This document shows positions 42,732-52,175 of a stretch of 64,000 nucleotides of DNA, piece after piece. Source of the stretch: an uncultured Xanthomonas sp. (GTDB taxonomy: Bacteria; Pseudomonadota; Gammaproteobacteria; Xanthomonadales; Xanthomonadaceae). Numbering within the stretch: the stretch's first letter is position 1; each line of letters starts with the position of its first letter. The notes beneath the pieces were generated by a model. It had not been told where the DNA came from and did not search any database. It saw nothing but the letters and a program-made list of their open reading frames with translations. A program made the position numbers and the translations under genes. The stretch covers positions 1 to 64,000 of the forward strand of contig CALTTS010000016.1 in assembly GCA_943912265.1 (NCBI GenBank). Reading direction: 5' to 3'.

Positions 42732-44590
42732 CGCTGCACCGCGCTCAGGAGGGTCTGGAAGGTGGTGTTGGCCGTCGAGATGACTTGCGCCGCCGCCTGA
42801 TAGGCCTGCTGGTAGAACAGCAGGTTGGCGGCTTCCTCGTCGGCGTTGACGCCGGAGACCGAGTCGCGCGTGGACTGCGCCGTGGTCTGGATCGCCTTCT
42901 GCGCGTCGTAGGCGTACTGGGCCTGCTGCGCGCTGGAGCCGATGCTGGTGGTCAGGCCGGCGATGGCGTTGTTGATCGATACCGTGCCGCCGTTGAGCAG
43001 GTTCTTGTCATCCAGGCCAGCCATCGCCAGCAGGTTGCTGTTGTCGCTGGAATTGGCGCCGGTGGCCGATACCGTGAACGTGTCGCCGTTGCTCGGGGTC
43101 CCCTTCAGGGTCAGGGTCCAGCCGTTGACGCTGATCGTGGCCGGGTTGGTCGAGGCATACGGCGACCAGGTGGTCCCGCCGTCGGTGCTGTAGTTGCCGG
43201 CACCGTCCACCTGCACGGTGACGGCCGTCTGCAGTGCCGGGTTGGCGACATCGTCCACGGCCAGGCTGTCCACCGTCGCATTGCCGATGTTGCCGGTGCC
43301 GGTGCCGACCTGCACCGGTTTGGCCGCGGCGATCTTGCTGGTGTCGTTGAAGGCCACGGCCAGCGTGCCGGCGGCGCCCTGGCTGGAATGCAGCAGGTAG
43401 CTGTCGCCGTTGGCCGGCGTGCCGCTGACCACGATCTGCACGCCGTTCACGATCAGCGGGTCGCCGGCGGTGCCGGTGCCGGTGACCGTCAGTGCGGCAC
43501 CGGTGTCGGCACGCTTGGCCGTCCAACCGCCGGCGCCGTAGCTGAGCGTGACGTTGCTGCCGTCGATCGCGCCGATGTTGGACACGCTGGCCTGCAGCGT
43601 GGCGCCGGGCATCGAGTTGCCTGAATTGGGCAATACCTCCGGTGGCGCGATGATGAACAGATCGCTGCCGAGGTTGCCGTACAGGTCCACGCCGTTGTTC
43701 TGCGCCTGGTTGACGGTGTCGGCGGTGGCCAGGGCGAGGCGGCCGACTTCGGCCAGCGTCGGGTCGAGCACGGTGCTGCGGAATTCCAGCGCGCCGCCGA
43801 GGCTGCCGCCGATCAGGTTGTTGTTGAGCACCACCGTCTGGCCGCTGCTGACGATGCCCAACTGCAGCCGGCTGGCCTGATAGGGGTCCTGCACCGTGGT
43901 CAGCTTGATGGTGAGCGTGCCCACCACCAGCGCCTGGCCGCCGGGCAGGTAGAGGTTGACGCTGTTGTCGTCCAGGGTCTTGGTGTAACCGCCGGTCAGG
44001 GTGACCACCTGCGAAATCAGCTGGTCGCGCTTGTCGAGCAGGTCGGCGGTGGCGTTCTTGTTGTTGGCGATCTGGCCGTTGAGCTTGGCGATCTGCGCGC
44101 TCAGTTCGTTGACCTGACCAGCACCGGTCTTCAACGAGGCGTTGATGTCCGCATCCATCTGGTCGAGCTGGCCATCGATCTGGTTGAAACGGGTGGCCAG
44201 CGCCTTGGCGTTGTCGAGCACGGCCTGGCGGGCCGAGGACGAGGTCGGCGTGCTGGTCAGTGCGCTGAGCGAGTCGAAGAAGTTGGACCACACCGTGTTC
44301 AGGTTGGTGGTCTTGTCCGACATCATCGTGTCGACCTGGCTGGACAGGGTGGAGATCTTGTCCAGCCGGGCCAGTTCGCCGGTGCTGTCCAGCAGGCGCG
44401 CGTTGACCAGTTCGTCGGCCACGCGGACGATGTCCTGTACCTGCACGCCACCGGTATACAGCGTGCTCAGCTGGGTGGTCTGGCGGGTGTAGCCGGTGGT
44501 GCCGATGTTGGCCACGTTGCCGCTGACGGTGCTCATCGCCCGCTGGTAGGCGAGCAGGGCGCCGGTGCCGGTGGAGAGGATGCTGCTCAT
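42728..44590 (-). CDS. flgK: Hook-filament junction protein FlgK
   Basis: 620 residues. The conserved N-terminus is MSSILSTGTGALLAYQRAMSTVSGNVANIGTTGYTRQ and the C-terminal helical end is SGVNADEEAANLLFYQQAYQAAAQVISTANTTFQTLL. A long beta-rich middle of Gly/Thr/Asn-rich composition follows the FlgK pattern. It links the hook to FlgL. It lies 12 bases after flgJ and overlaps flgL. Confidence 0.95.
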   Translation of the reverse strand: MSSILSTGTGALLAYQRAMSTVSGNVANIGTTGYTRQTTQLSTLYTGGVQVQDIVRVADELVNARLLDSTGELARLDKISTLSSQVDTMMSDKTTNLNTVWSNFFDSLSALTSTPTSSSARQAVLDNAKALATRFNQIDGQLDQMDADINASLKTGAGQVNELSAQIAKLNGQIANNKNATADLLDKRDQLISQVVTLTGGYTKTLDDNSVNLYLPGGQALVVGTLTIKLTTVQDPYQASRLQLGIVSSGQTVVLNNNLIGGSLGGALEFRSTVLDPTLAEVGRLALATADTVNQAQNNGVDLYGNLGSDLFIIAPPEVLPNSGNSMPGATLQASVSNIGAIDGSNVTLSYGAGGWTAKRADTGAALTVTGTGTAGDPLIVNGVQIVVSGTPANGDSYLLHSSQGAAGTLAVAFNDTSKIAAAKPVQVGTGTGNIGNATVDSLAVDDVANPALQTAVTVQVDGAGNYSTDGGTTWSPYASTNPATISVNGWTLTLKGTPSNGDTFTVSATGANSSDNSNLLAMAGLDDKNLLNGGTVSINNAIAGLTTSIGSSAQQAQYAYDAQKAIQTTAQSTRDSVSGVNADEEAANLLFYQQAYQAAAQVISTANTTFQTLLSAVQR

Positions 44591-44602
44591 CGGTTGGGTT
44601 CC

Positions 44603-45712
44603 TTAGCGACTGGCGATGGCGTTGGTGACGGTGGAGATGGCGCGGTTCAGCAGCGGCCCGTTGGCGATCGCGGCGATCTTCGCGGCGTAGCCGGGGTCGG
44701 TGGCGTAGCCGGCCTTCTGCAGGGCGCTGGCGAAGCCGCGCACGTCGCCGCCGGCAGCCAGCGCCTGCTGGTAGCGCGGGTTGTTCTTCAGCATCCGCAC
44801 GTAATCGGCAAAGCTTTCCTTGGCCGACGAATAGGCGCGGAAGTCGGCCTTTTCGGTGCCGGCCACGCCGTTGCGGTACTCCTGCGTGCTGCGGCGCACG
44901 CTGTCCCCGCTCCAGCCGGTGGACTTGATGCCGAACAGGTTGTGGGCGCTGCTGCCGTCGTCGCGGCGCATGACCTTCTTGCCCCAGCCGGTTTCCAGCG
45001 CGGCCTGGGCGACGAGGGCGCGCGGATCGACGCCGAGCTCGCTGGCCGCGCTCTGGGCGTGCTGCCAGATCGCCGAGACGAAGCTCTCCGGCGAGTGCTT
45101 GCCGCTGGCCGGCACGGTGCTGGCGGTGCTGCCCGAATCGCTGCCGTCGCCGCCGTTCCTGCGCCCCATCAGCACGCCGATCAGGCGGTCCAGCGGCGAG
45201 CCGTCCGCATCGTCGCCATTGCCGCCATCGGAAGGCGGGGAGAGCGTGTCCATCAGGCTCGGCAGCGCGGTCTTCGACGCGGCGCCGGGAGTGCGGCCGG
45301 CGATGGCGTCGAGCATCTGGTCGCTGGCCTGCATCGACGGCAGCAGCTTGCGGTACTGGGCCAGTGCCTGCGAGGAGGTCGCGGTGGCCGTGGCGGCCTG
45401 CGCGGTGTCGGCCGGCGTCGCGGCGGTGCCGCCGCCAAGCTGGCGTTCGATCATCGGCGCCAGGCCGAGGCCGCGGCCTTCGGTCAGCTTCTTGGCGATC
45501 TGCTGGTCGTACATCTCGCGGAACAGCTGGTTCTCGCCGGGGAACAGCGAATCGCCGAAGCTGGCATCGCGCATCGACTTGACCAGCATCTGCGCGAACT
45601 GGCCTTCGAACTGCTTGGCTACATCCTTGATGCGGGCGTTGTCGCGGGCCTGGGTGCGGGCCAGGTCGGCGGCGGTGCCGGGCAGGGGCAGCGAGGACTG
45701 GACCAGGTTCAT
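44603..45712 (-). CDS. flgJ: Peptidoglycan hydrolase FlgJ (rod cap)
   Basis: 369 residues. The N-terminal rod-cap domain (about 20-120) includes DVAKQFEGQFAQMLVKSMRDA-like sequence. A Thr/Ala/Gly-rich linker follows, then a C-terminal glucosaminidase domain (about 200-365): ESFVSAIWQHAQSAASELGV and AALETGWGKKVMRRD with the catalytic Glu. It makes the hole in peptidoglycan for the rod. It touches the flgI stop by one base. Confidence 0.95.
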   Translation of the reverse strand: MNLVQSSLPLPGTAADLARTQARDNARIKDVAKQFEGQFAQMLVKSMRDASFGDSLFPGENQLFREMYDQQIAKKLTEGRGLGLAPMIERQLGGGTAATPADTAQAATATATSSQALAQYRKLLPSMQASDQMLDAIAGRTPGAASKTALPSLMDTLSPPSDGGNGDDADGSPLDRLIGVLMGRRNGGDGSDSGSTASTVPASGKHSPESFVSAIWQHAQSAASELGVDPRALVAQAALETGWGKKVMRRDDGSSAHNLFGIKSTGWSGDSVRRSTQEYRNGVAGTEKADFRAYSSAKESFADYVRMLKNNPRYQQALAAGGDVRGFASALQKAGYATDPGYAAKIAAIANGPLLNRAISTVTNAIASR

Positions 45713-46839
45713 CAGATGACCTCCAGCTCCGCGCGCAGCGCGCCGGCCTGCTTGAGCGCCTCGAGGATGGCGATCAGGTCGCCGGGCGCGGCGCCGACCG
45801 CGTTGACCGCGCGCACGATCTCGTCGAGCGTGCCGCCGCCGGCGAACTTGAACATGCGGCTGCCTTCGTTGGCGACGTTGATCGTCGACTGCGGCGTGGC
45901 GACCGTGTTGCCGTTGGAGAACGCGCCGGGCTGGCTGACCTGGGTGTTCTCGGAAATCGTCACCGTCAGCGAGCCGTGGGCGACCGCGGCCGGCAGCACG
46001 TGCACGTTGGCGCCGATCACCACGGTGCCGGTGCGGGCGTTGACCACGACCTTGGCCGGGCCGGTGCCGGGCGTCAGTTCGAGGTTTTCCAGCGCGGCGA
46101 GGAAATTGACCCGCGCGCCCGGATCGGCCGGTGCCTTGACCACCACCGTGCCGCCGTCCTGGGCATAGGCGCTGCCGGCGCCGAACGTGCCCTGCAGCGC
46201 CGACACCATGCGCGCGGCGGTGGTGAAGTCGGTGGTGTTGAGGTTGAGGGTGATCGTGTCGCCGCCGGCGGACAGGCTGTCGGGCAGGGCGCGTTCGACG
46301 ATGCCGCCGTTGGGGATGCGGCCGGCGCTGGGCACGTTGACCGACACCCGCGAACCGTCCTTGCCCTGCGCGCCGAAGCCGCCGACGATCAGGTTGCCCT
46401 GGGCGATCGCGTACACCTGCCCGTCGGCGCCCTTCAGCGGTGCCATCAGCAGGGCGCCGCCGCGCAGCGAGGTGGCGTTGCCGAGCGAGGAGACGGTCAC
46501 GTCGATCTGCTGGCCTGGCTTGGCGAAGGGCGGCAGCTCGGCCTGGATCGCCACCGCGGCCACGTTCTTCAGCTGCGGGTTGACGTTGGCCGGCACCGCC
46601 ACGCCGAGTTCGGCGAGCATGTTCTTGATGCTCTGCACGGTGAACGGCGCCTGGCTGGTGCGGTCGCCGGTGCCGTCCAGGCCGACCACCAGGCCGTAGC
46701 CGACCAGCGGGTTGCTGCGCACGCCGCCGACCTGGGCGATGTCCTTGATCCGCTCGGCGAAAGCCGGGGAGGACGACAGCGCCAGCAGGACCGCGCAGGC
46801 GGCGAGGGCGAGACGGTGGCGGCGGTGGAAGCGGTGCAT
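45712..46839 (-). CDS. flgI: Flagellar P-ring protein FlgI
   Basis: 375 residues. The signal peptide [19 protein letters not shown] ends near residue 29, followed by [21 protein letters not shown], the classic FlgI N-terminus. The protein is exported by Sec to the periplasm and forms the P ring around the rod with help from FlgA. It starts 8 bases after flgH and precedes flgJ. Confidence 0.96.
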   Translation of the reverse strand: MHRFHRRHRLALAACAVLLALSSSPAFAERIKDIAQVGGVRSNPLVGYGLVVGLDGTGDRTSQAPFTVQSIKNMLAELGVAVPANVNPQLKNVAAVAIQAELPPFAKPGQQIDVTVSSLGNATSLRGGALLMAPLKGADGQVYAIAQGNLIVGGFGAQGKDGSRVSVNVPSAGRIPNGGIVERALPDSLSAGGDTITLNLNTTDFTTAARMVSALQGTFGAGSAYAQDGGTVVVKAPADPGARVNFLAALENLELTPGTGPAKVVVNARTGTVVIGANVHVLPAAVAHGSLTVTISENTQVSQPGAFSNGNTVATPQSTINVANEGSRMFKFAGGGTLDEIVRAVNAVGAAPGDLIAILEALKQAGALRAELEVI

Positions 46840-46847
46840 GGCCGGCC

Positions 46848-47540
46848 TCAGTTCGGGAAGATCGGGGAGTTGAAGAAGCGGCCCAGCCAGCCCATCGCGT
46901 TGGACTTGGCGATCGGGCCGCGGCCGCCGTAGACGATGCGGGCGTCGGCGACGCGGCTGGACGACACCGAGTTGTCCGTGGCGATGTCCAGCGGCCGCAC
47001 CACGCCCTGGATCTGCACCAGTTCGTCGCCCTGGTTCAGGCGCATGTTCTTCTCGCCCTGCACGACCAGGTTGCCGTTGGGCAGGCGCTGCACCACGGTG
47101 ACGGTGAGGCTGCCCTGCAGCTTGTTGCTCTGCGCGCTGTTGCCCTTGCCGCTGAAGCTGCGGTCGCCGCTCATGTCGGTGCTGAGCAGGTCGCGGCCGT
47201 TGAGCGTCAGCGGCCCGCCGAGGATGGCGCCGGCGGACATCGCCGCCTTGCTGCTCTTGTCGATGCCGGTGGTGGCGCTGGTGGTGGCGGTGGTGCTTTC
47301 CACCAGGTTGATGGTCAGCAGGTCGCCGACGTCGCGGGCACGGTGGTCGCCGTAGAGGTTCAGCGACGGACCGCTGCGGTAGATCGCGCCCGGTGTGGCC
47401 TGTCCGACGTCCGCCGTCACCGGCTGCACCGGCGCCATCGGCGCGTAGGGACGCACGTCGCCATAGCTGGCCAGCATGCAGCCGTTGCCGGTGAGCACGG
47501 TCGCAGCGAGCAGGGCGGCGGTCGGGAGAGAGGGTTTCAT
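46848..47540 (-). CDS. flgH: Flagellar L-ring lipoprotein FlgH
   Basis: 230 residues. A short signal sequence ([16 protein letters not shown]) is followed by a mature part starting [15 protein letters not shown], which matches FlgH. Further family parts are [21 protein letters not shown] and the C-terminal [20 protein letters not shown]. It forms the outer-membrane L ring. The lipobox is odd: Gly, Asn and Gly precede Cys where Leu at -3 is usual. It lies 8 bases after flgG. Confidence 0.94.
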   Translation of the reverse strand: MKPSLPTAALLAATVLTGNGCMLASYGDVRPYAPMAPVQPVTADVGQATPGAIYRSGPSLNLYGDHRARDVGDLLTINLVESTTATTSATTGIDKSSKAAMSAGAILGGPLTLNGRDLLSTDMSGDRSFSGKGNSAQSNKLQGSLTVTVVQRLPNGNLVVQGEKNMRLNQGDELVQIQGVVRPLDIATDNSVSSSRVADARIVYGGRGPIAKSNAMGWLGRFFNSPIFPN

Positions 47541-47548
47541 CGCAGGCC

Positions 47549-48334
47549 TCAGACGTTGTTGTTCAGATAGCCGAGCATCGAGTCGGTGGTGGAGATGGCT
47601 TTGGCGTTCATTTCATAGGCGCGCTGGGTTTCGATCATGCTGACCAGCTCCTCGACCACGTTGACGTTGGAGCTTTCCAGCGACCCCTGGACGATGTTGC
47701 CGAGCCCGCCCTGGGCGGGATTGCCGGCCTGGGCCGGGCCGGAGGCCGTGGTCTCGACGTAGAGGTTCTCGCCCTTGGCCTGCAGGCCGGAGGGATTGAT
47801 GAAGTCGGTCAGGGTCAGCGCGCCGACCTGCACGTTCTGCGCCTGGTCGGCCATCTTCACGCTGACGGTGCCGTCGGTGCCGATGGTCACCGACTGCGCG
47901 CCTTCCGGGATCTGGATGCCCGGCTGCACCTGGTAGCCGCTGTTGGTCACCAGCTCGCCCTGGTCGTTGATCTGGAAGCTGCCGTCGCGGGTGTAGGCCG
48001 AGGTGCCGTCGGGCATCAGCACTTCGAAGAAGCCGCGGCCGTTGACCATCACGTCCAGCGAGCGGCCGGTCTGCTGCACGTTGCCCTGCTGGAAATCCTT
48101 GGAGGTGGACACGATGCGCACGCCGGTGCCGAGCTGCAGGCCGCTGGGCAGGGTGGTCTGCTGCGAGGTCGAGCCGCCCGGCTGGCGGACCTGCTGGTAC
48201 AGCAGGTCCTCGAAGCTGGCGCGGTCGCGCTTGAAGCCCGTGGTGTTGGTGTTGGCAAGGTTGTTGGCGATCACCGACATGCGCGTCTGCTGCGCATCCA
48301 GTCCGGTTTTCGCGACCCACAGGGCCTGGTTCAT
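47549..48334 (-). CDS. flgG: Distal rod protein FlgG
   Basis: 261 residues, the usual length. The rod signature [20 protein letters not shown] is at 24-43, and the C-terminal motif is [28 protein letters not shown]. FlgG builds the distal rod. It starts the flgG-H-I-J-K-L transcript from a sigma-54 promoter that overlaps the flgF stop. A leader of about 85 bases contains GAGGAG before the ATG. Confidence 0.96.
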   Translation of the reverse strand: MNQALWVAKTGLDAQQTRMSVIANNLANTNTTGFKRDRASFEDLLYQQVRQPGGSTSQQTTLPSGLQLGTGVRIVSTSKDFQQGNVQQTGRSLDVMVNGRGFFEVLMPDGTSAYTRDGSFQINDQGELVTNSGYQVQPGIQIPEGAQSVTIGTDGTVSVKMADQAQNVQVGALTLTDFINPSGLQAKGENLYVETTASGPAQAGNPAQGGLGNIVQGSLESSNVNVVEELVSMIETQRAYEMNAKAISTTDSMLGYLNNNV

Positions 48335-48430
48335 CGGTGACTCCTCGGTGGTGTCTGGTCGGCGGGGCGGCGGGCCGTCCTGCCGGGAAACTGGCGGGAC
48401 GGGCCCGCGTCATGACTCATGCAAGGTCCA

Positions 48431-48446
48431 TGCAAGAACCTAGCCA
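48431..48446 (-). promoter_or_regulatory. Sigma-54 promoter of flgG-H-I-J-K-L
   Basis: Minus strand TGGCTAGGTTCTTGCA, GG-N10-GC spacing. The TAG in the -24 region is the stop codon of flgF. A second TTGCA 11 bases downstream has no proper -24 partner. Confidence 0.8.
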
Positions 48447-49189
48447 TTCAGCCGCAGCAGGCCGTTGGCGCTCTGCGCGTTCTCGTCGCCGGTCTTGATC
48501 ACCTTCACCTGCATCTCGTACTGGCGCTGCAGCTGGATCATCTGCACCAGCGCATCCGGCGCGCTGACGTTGCTGCCTTCCAGCGCGCCGGTGGTCAGCA
48601 CGTTGCCGACCGAGGGCTGCGGCACCAGGGTCGGGTCGGTGGTGCGCATCAGGCCGTCGCTGCCGCGGGCGATCTGGCTGCGGTCGAGCTGGACCACGCG
48701 CATGCGCCCGAGCACCACCATGGTCGAGGCGGCCTCGCCCTGCGGCACGATCGAGATCGTGCCGTCGCTGCCGATGTCGACGGACTGGTAGGGCGGCACC
48801 GCGATCGGCACCTGGTTGTCGTCCAGCACCGGGCGGCCGCCGGCGGTGACCAGCTGGCCGTTCGGGGTGATCGTCAGCTCGCCGCCGCGGGTGTAGGCCG
48901 GGGTGCCGTCGCTGCCCTGTACCGCCAGCCAGTTGCCGTCGGCCAGCGCCACGTCGGTGTTGCGCCCGGTCACGCGCTGCATACCGACGCTCGAATTGAA
49001 GCCCGGGTCCATCAGCGTGGCGTCGATGCGCGAGGGGAAGCCGGCGCCCTGCACCTTGTATTGCTGGGTGCCGGCCAGCGCCGCCTTGAAGCCGCTGGTG
49101 TCGACGTTGGCCAGGTTGTTGGCGACCACGCCCTGCGCCTGCAGCGAGGCGCGGGCGCCGGTCATGGCGACGTAGAGGGCCTTGTCCAT
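48440..49189 (-). CDS. flgF: Proximal rod protein FlgF
   Basis: 249 residues. N-terminus MDKALYVAMTGARASLQAQGVVANNLANVDTSGFK and C-terminal SNVSAPDALVQMIQLQRQYEMQVKVIKTGDE are the FlgF versions of the rod-protein ends. It is a proximal rod component. It follows flgE by 25 bases and ends the flgB-C-D-E-F transcript. Confidence 0.95.
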   Translation of the reverse strand: MDKALYVAMTGARASLQAQGVVANNLANVDTSGFKAALAGTQQYKVQGAGFPSRIDATLMDPGFNSSVGMQRVTGRNTDVALADGNWLAVQGSDGTPAYTRGGELTITPNGQLVTAGGRPVLDDNQVPIAVPPYQSVDIGSDGTISIVPQGEAASTMVVLGRMRVVQLDRSQIARGSDGLMRTTDPTLVPQPSVGNVLTTGALEGSNVSAPDALVQMIQLQRQYEMQVKVIKTGDENAQSANGLLRLNG

Positions 49190-49214
49190 GGGTCAGCTCC
49201 GGTGCGCGCTCGGG

Positions 49215-50429
49215 TCAGCGGATGTTGATGACGGTCTGGGTGACCTGGTCTTCGGTGGACAACATCTGCGAGTTGGCCTGGAAGTTGCGCTGCGCGGTGA
49301 TCATGTTCACCAGCTGCTCGGTCAGGTCGACCGTGGAGGATTCCAGCGCCTCGGACTGGATCGAACCGAAGTCCGAGGTGCCCGGTGCGCCGGTGCGCGG
49401 CTGGCCGGACGCGCCGGTCTCCGCCCACAGGTTGTTGCCCACCGCCGACAGGCCCTGCACGTTGGTGAAGTTGGTCAGCGACACCTGGCCCAGCGCCTTG
49501 TCCTGGCCGTTGGAGTACTTGGCGTAGACGATGCCGTCGCCGTCGATGGTGAATTCGTTGAGCTTGCCGCTGGCGTAGCCGTCCTGGCGCAGGTCGTTGA
49601 GCGCGAACTTCTCGCCGTACTGGGTGGTGCCGCTCAGGTCCAGCGACATCGACAGCACGCCGGCGCCGGTGGACGGGGTGAACGGGTTGAGCGCCACCGT
49701 GGCCGGTGCGGCCGGCGTAGTCAGCGCGCCGTTGTTGTCGAAGGTCAGCGCGGAGGTGGTGGCCGAGGCGGCGTCGCCGTCGACGATGGTATGCACGTCC
49801 CAGCTGTTGGTGCCGGTATTGACGTAGTAGAAGCGCACTTCGTGGGCGACGCCCAGCGAGTCGTAGGCGGTGGTTGCCGTGGTCTGGTTGTAGCTGTTGG
49901 TGTCGGTCGGATCGAAGGTGGCCACGGTCGGCGCGGTGGAATTGGCCGGCAGCGATACACCAAGGTTCAGCGTGGACGTGGCCTTGGGTGCTGCATCGGT
50001 GGTCAAAAGCTGCAGGTCGGTCAGCGAGCCGGTGTTGAAGCCTGTGCCGTCGGCCAGTGGCGGGAACACCTGCAGCTTGTAGCCGTCCGGGGTGACCACA
50101 TAGCCGTTGTTGTCGCGCTGGAAGTTGCCGGCGCGGGTGTAGTAGTTGGTGCCGTCGGTGCCCTGCACGGTGAAGAAGCCGTTCTTGCTGATCGCCAGGT
50201 CCAGGTAGTTGCCGGTCGGGGTGATGTCGCCCTGGGTGAATTGCTGGGAGATGGTGCTTACGCGCACGCCCGAGCCGATGCTGTTGGTGCCGGCATTGGT
50301 GATCAGCTCGGCGAACTCGGCGCGCGACTGCTTGAAGCCGGTGGTGGCGACGTTGGCGATGTTGTTGGAGGTGACATTGAGGTCGGCGTTGGCCGCTTTC
50401 ATGCCGGACAGTGCAGTGGTGAAGGCCAT
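49215..50429 (-). CDS. flgE: Flagellar hook protein FlgE
   Basis: 404 residues. N-terminus MAFTTALSGMKAANADLNVTSNNIANVATTGFKQSRAEF and C-terminal ESSTVDLTEQLVNMITAQRNFQANSQMLSTEDQ are the FlgE ends; beta-rich D1/D2 domains lie between. It builds the hook by export through the rod, with length set by FliK. It lies 38 bases after flgD. Confidence 0.97.
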   Translation of the reverse strand: MAFTTALSGMKAANADLNVTSNNIANVATTGFKQSRAEFAELITNAGTNSIGSGVRVSTISQQFTQGDITPTGNYLDLAISKNGFFTVQGTDGTNYYTRAGNFQRDNNGYVVTPDGYKLQVFPPLADGTGFNTGSLTDLQLLTTDAAPKATSTLNLGVSLPANSTAPTVATFDPTDTNSYNQTTATTAYDSLGVAHEVRFYYVNTGTNSWDVHTIVDGDAASATTSALTFDNNGALTTPAAPATVALNPFTPSTGAGVLSMSLDLSGTTQYGEKFALNDLRQDGYASGKLNEFTIDGDGIVYAKYSNGQDKALGQVSLTNFTNVQGLSAVGNNLWAETGASGQPRTGAPGTSDFGSIQSEALESSTVDLTEQLVNMITAQRNFQANSQMLSTEDQVTQTVINIR

Positions 50430-50467
50430 GAGGGTTTCCTTGCGTCTGTGCTGATGTGGGCGGTCGG

Positions 50468-51163
50468 TCAGGACTTGGTGCCGCCGATGCGGATCACGTT
50501 GTCGATCGGGGTGCTGCCGAGGTTGGCGAGATTCACGTAAAGCCCGCTGCTGCCGACGGTGACGCTGTCCACCGTGGCGTTGACGTAGGTGTTCAGCGCG
50601 GTGCTGGCGCCTGCGGCGGTGAGGTGGGTGGCGGTGGCGGTGTAGGTGCCGGCCGGGAGAGCGTTGCCGGAGGCGTCCTTGCCGTCCCAGGAGAACGGCA
50701 CCTCGCCGTTGCCGGTGGCGGTCAGGCTCAGCTTGCGCACGGTCTCGCCGCTGTCGTTCTTGATTTCGACGGTGATGTCGCCGGCCGAAGGCGCGATCAC
50801 CACGCCGTCGGTGGTGCTGCCGTCCGCGGAAATGGCCAACGACGTGGATGGCACCAGCACCTGATGGCCGACTAGTTCGGCGCCCTTGAGCATCTGGTCG
50901 TTGGTCAGCGAGCTGGACAGGGTGGAGAAGTTGGTGTTCAGCGTTTCGATGCCCTGCACGGTGGAAAACTGGGCCAGCTGGCCGAGGAACGCGCTGTTGT
51001 CCAGGGGCTTGAGCGGGTCCTGGTTCTTCAGCTGCTCGGTCATCAGCTTCAGGAAATCGGCCTGGCCCAGCGAGGACGTGGAAGAGGTGGAGGTCGTCGA
51101 CGCCGACGTCGTGGACGTGCTGCTGGCGCCGGTATAGGTGGTGTTGCTGCCGATGGTGCTCAT
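50468..51163 (-). CDS. flgD: Hook-capping protein FlgD
   Basis: 231 residues. A Ser/Thr-rich N-terminus of about 30 residues precedes the signature QADFLKLMTEQLKNQDPLKPLDN, followed by FLGQLAQFSTVQGIETLN and an Ig-like C-terminal part (FSWDGKDASGNALPAGTYT). It caps the growing hook. The ATG at 51163 is chosen because the long open frame upstream overlaps flgC and flgB in another frame. Confidence 0.95.
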   Translation of the reverse strand: MSTIGSNTTYTGASSTSTTSASTTSTSSTSSLGQADFLKLMTEQLKNQDPLKPLDNSAFLGQLAQFSTVQGIETLNTNFSTLSSSLTNDQMLKGAELVGHQVLVPSTSLAISADGSTTDGVVIAPSAGDITVEIKNDSGETVRKLSLTATGNGEVPFSWDGKDASGNALPAGTYTATATHLTAAGASTALNTYVNATVDSVTVGSSGLYVNLANLGSTPIDNVIRIGGTKS

Positions 51164-51195
51164 CGCGGGGATCCTGTGGAGAGGGCGGGGCGCGA

Positions 51196-51603
51196 TCAGC
51201 GGCCCATCGTGAGCGTGGCCAGCGCGAGGTCCTTGGCCGTGTTCAGCACCTCCACGCCGGCCTGGTAATTGCGCGAGGCGGAAATCAGGTTGACCATCTG
51301 CGCCACCGGGTCGACATCGGGCGCGTACACGTAGCCGTCGGCGTCGGCCAGCGGGTGGCCGGGGTCGTAGCGCTTGATCGGGGCGGCGTTGGTCTGCTCG
51401 ATCTGCTTGACCTGCACCCCGGTCAGCGAGCCGTCGCCGGAGGCCGGCACCGCCTTGAACACCGGTTCGATCGGCTTGTAGACCGCGTCCGGGGACGAGG
51501 CGATCGAATCGGCGTTGGACAGGTTGCTGGCGATGGTGTTGAGCCGGACCGACTGCGCCTGCAGGGCCGAACCGGCCACGTCGAAGATGGGCAGGTTGCT
51601 CAT
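51196..51603 (-). CDS. flgC: Proximal rod protein FlgC
   Basis: 135 residues. The N-terminal rod motif is LPIFDVAGSALQAQSVRLNTIASNLSNADS and the C-terminal motif is DPVAQMVNLISASRNYQAGVEVLNTAKDLAL, as in other FlgC proteins. It starts 3 bases after the flgB stop. Confidence 0.96.
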   Translation of the reverse strand: MSNLPIFDVAGSALQAQSVRLNTIASNLSNADSIASSPDAVYKPIEPVFKAVPASGDGSLTGVQVKQIEQTNAAPIKRYDPGHPLADADGYVYAPDVDPVAQMVNLISASRNYQAGVEVLNTAKDLALATLTMGR

Positions 51604-51606
51604 GGC

Positions 51607-51993
51607 TTACTCTCCGGTGATCGCCGTCATCAGCGTGCGGGTCTTGGATTCGACGAAGCTCAGCGAGGCGCGGTACTCCAGCGCGGCGCGGCCGTAGGCG
51701 GCGCGCTCGATGTCCGGGTCGACCGTGTTGCCGTCCAGGCTGGGCTGCAGCGGAGTGCGTTCGAACGTCTGCGGCTGCAGGTTCAGCCCGTTCATGTGCC
51801 GGGCGTCGGTGGTCTGCAGCGGGGCGGCGGCGCCGGCGGCCTGGCGCAGGACGTCGTCGAAGGCGATGTCCTTGGCCTTGTAGTTGGGGGTGTCGGCGTT
51901 GGCCAGGTTGCTGGCGATCAGCTTCATCCGCTGGTCGCGCAACGGCATCGCCACGGCGGAGACGCCGAAGTACGAGGTCAGGGGATTGGGCAT
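51607..51993 (-). CDS. flgB: Proximal rod protein FlgB
   Basis: 128 residues. RMKLIASNLANADTPNYKAKDIAFDDVLR is the FlgB rod motif, and the C-terminal end is FVESKTRTLMTAITGE. It is first in flgB-C-D-E-F. Its sigma-54 promoter lies about 35 bases upstream with GGAGAG in the leader. Confidence 0.96.
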   Translation of the reverse strand: MPNPLTSYFGVSAVAMPLRDQRMKLIASNLANADTPNYKAKDIAFDDVLRQAAGAAAPLQTTDARHMNGLNLQPQTFERTPLQPSLDGNTVDPDIERAAYGRAALEYRASLSFVESKTRTLMTAITGE

Positions 51994-52025
51994 GGGACTC
52001 TCCGCAAGGGGCTCGCCGGGGAAAA

Positions 52026-52041
52026 GGCAAGCCCCGTGCCA
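52026..52041 (-). promoter_or_regulatory. Sigma-54 promoter of flgB-C-D-E-F
   Basis: Minus strand TGGCACGGGGCTTGCC: the best -24 match in the window, GG-N10-GC spacing. Confidence 0.92.
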
Positions 52042-52111
52042 ATCGCGGGGAGTCGGTTGTCTGGCGCTGGCCGGCCGGTGCCGCCGGCCAGCGCGGCGCC
52101 GGATGCGGAAA

Positions 52112-52140
52112 GCCCCGTTCCGCGCGGGCGGAGACGGGGC
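52112..52140 (-). terminator. Possible terminator after cheV
   Basis: A 7-bp stem GCCCCGT/ACGGGGC with a GC-rich 15-base loop and TTT after it on the minus strand, 36 bases past the cheV stop and before the flgB promoter. Confidence 0.55.
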
Positions 52141-52175
52141 CGGGGGAGGCTTGCGGCGGCGGAGGGGCCGGCCGG

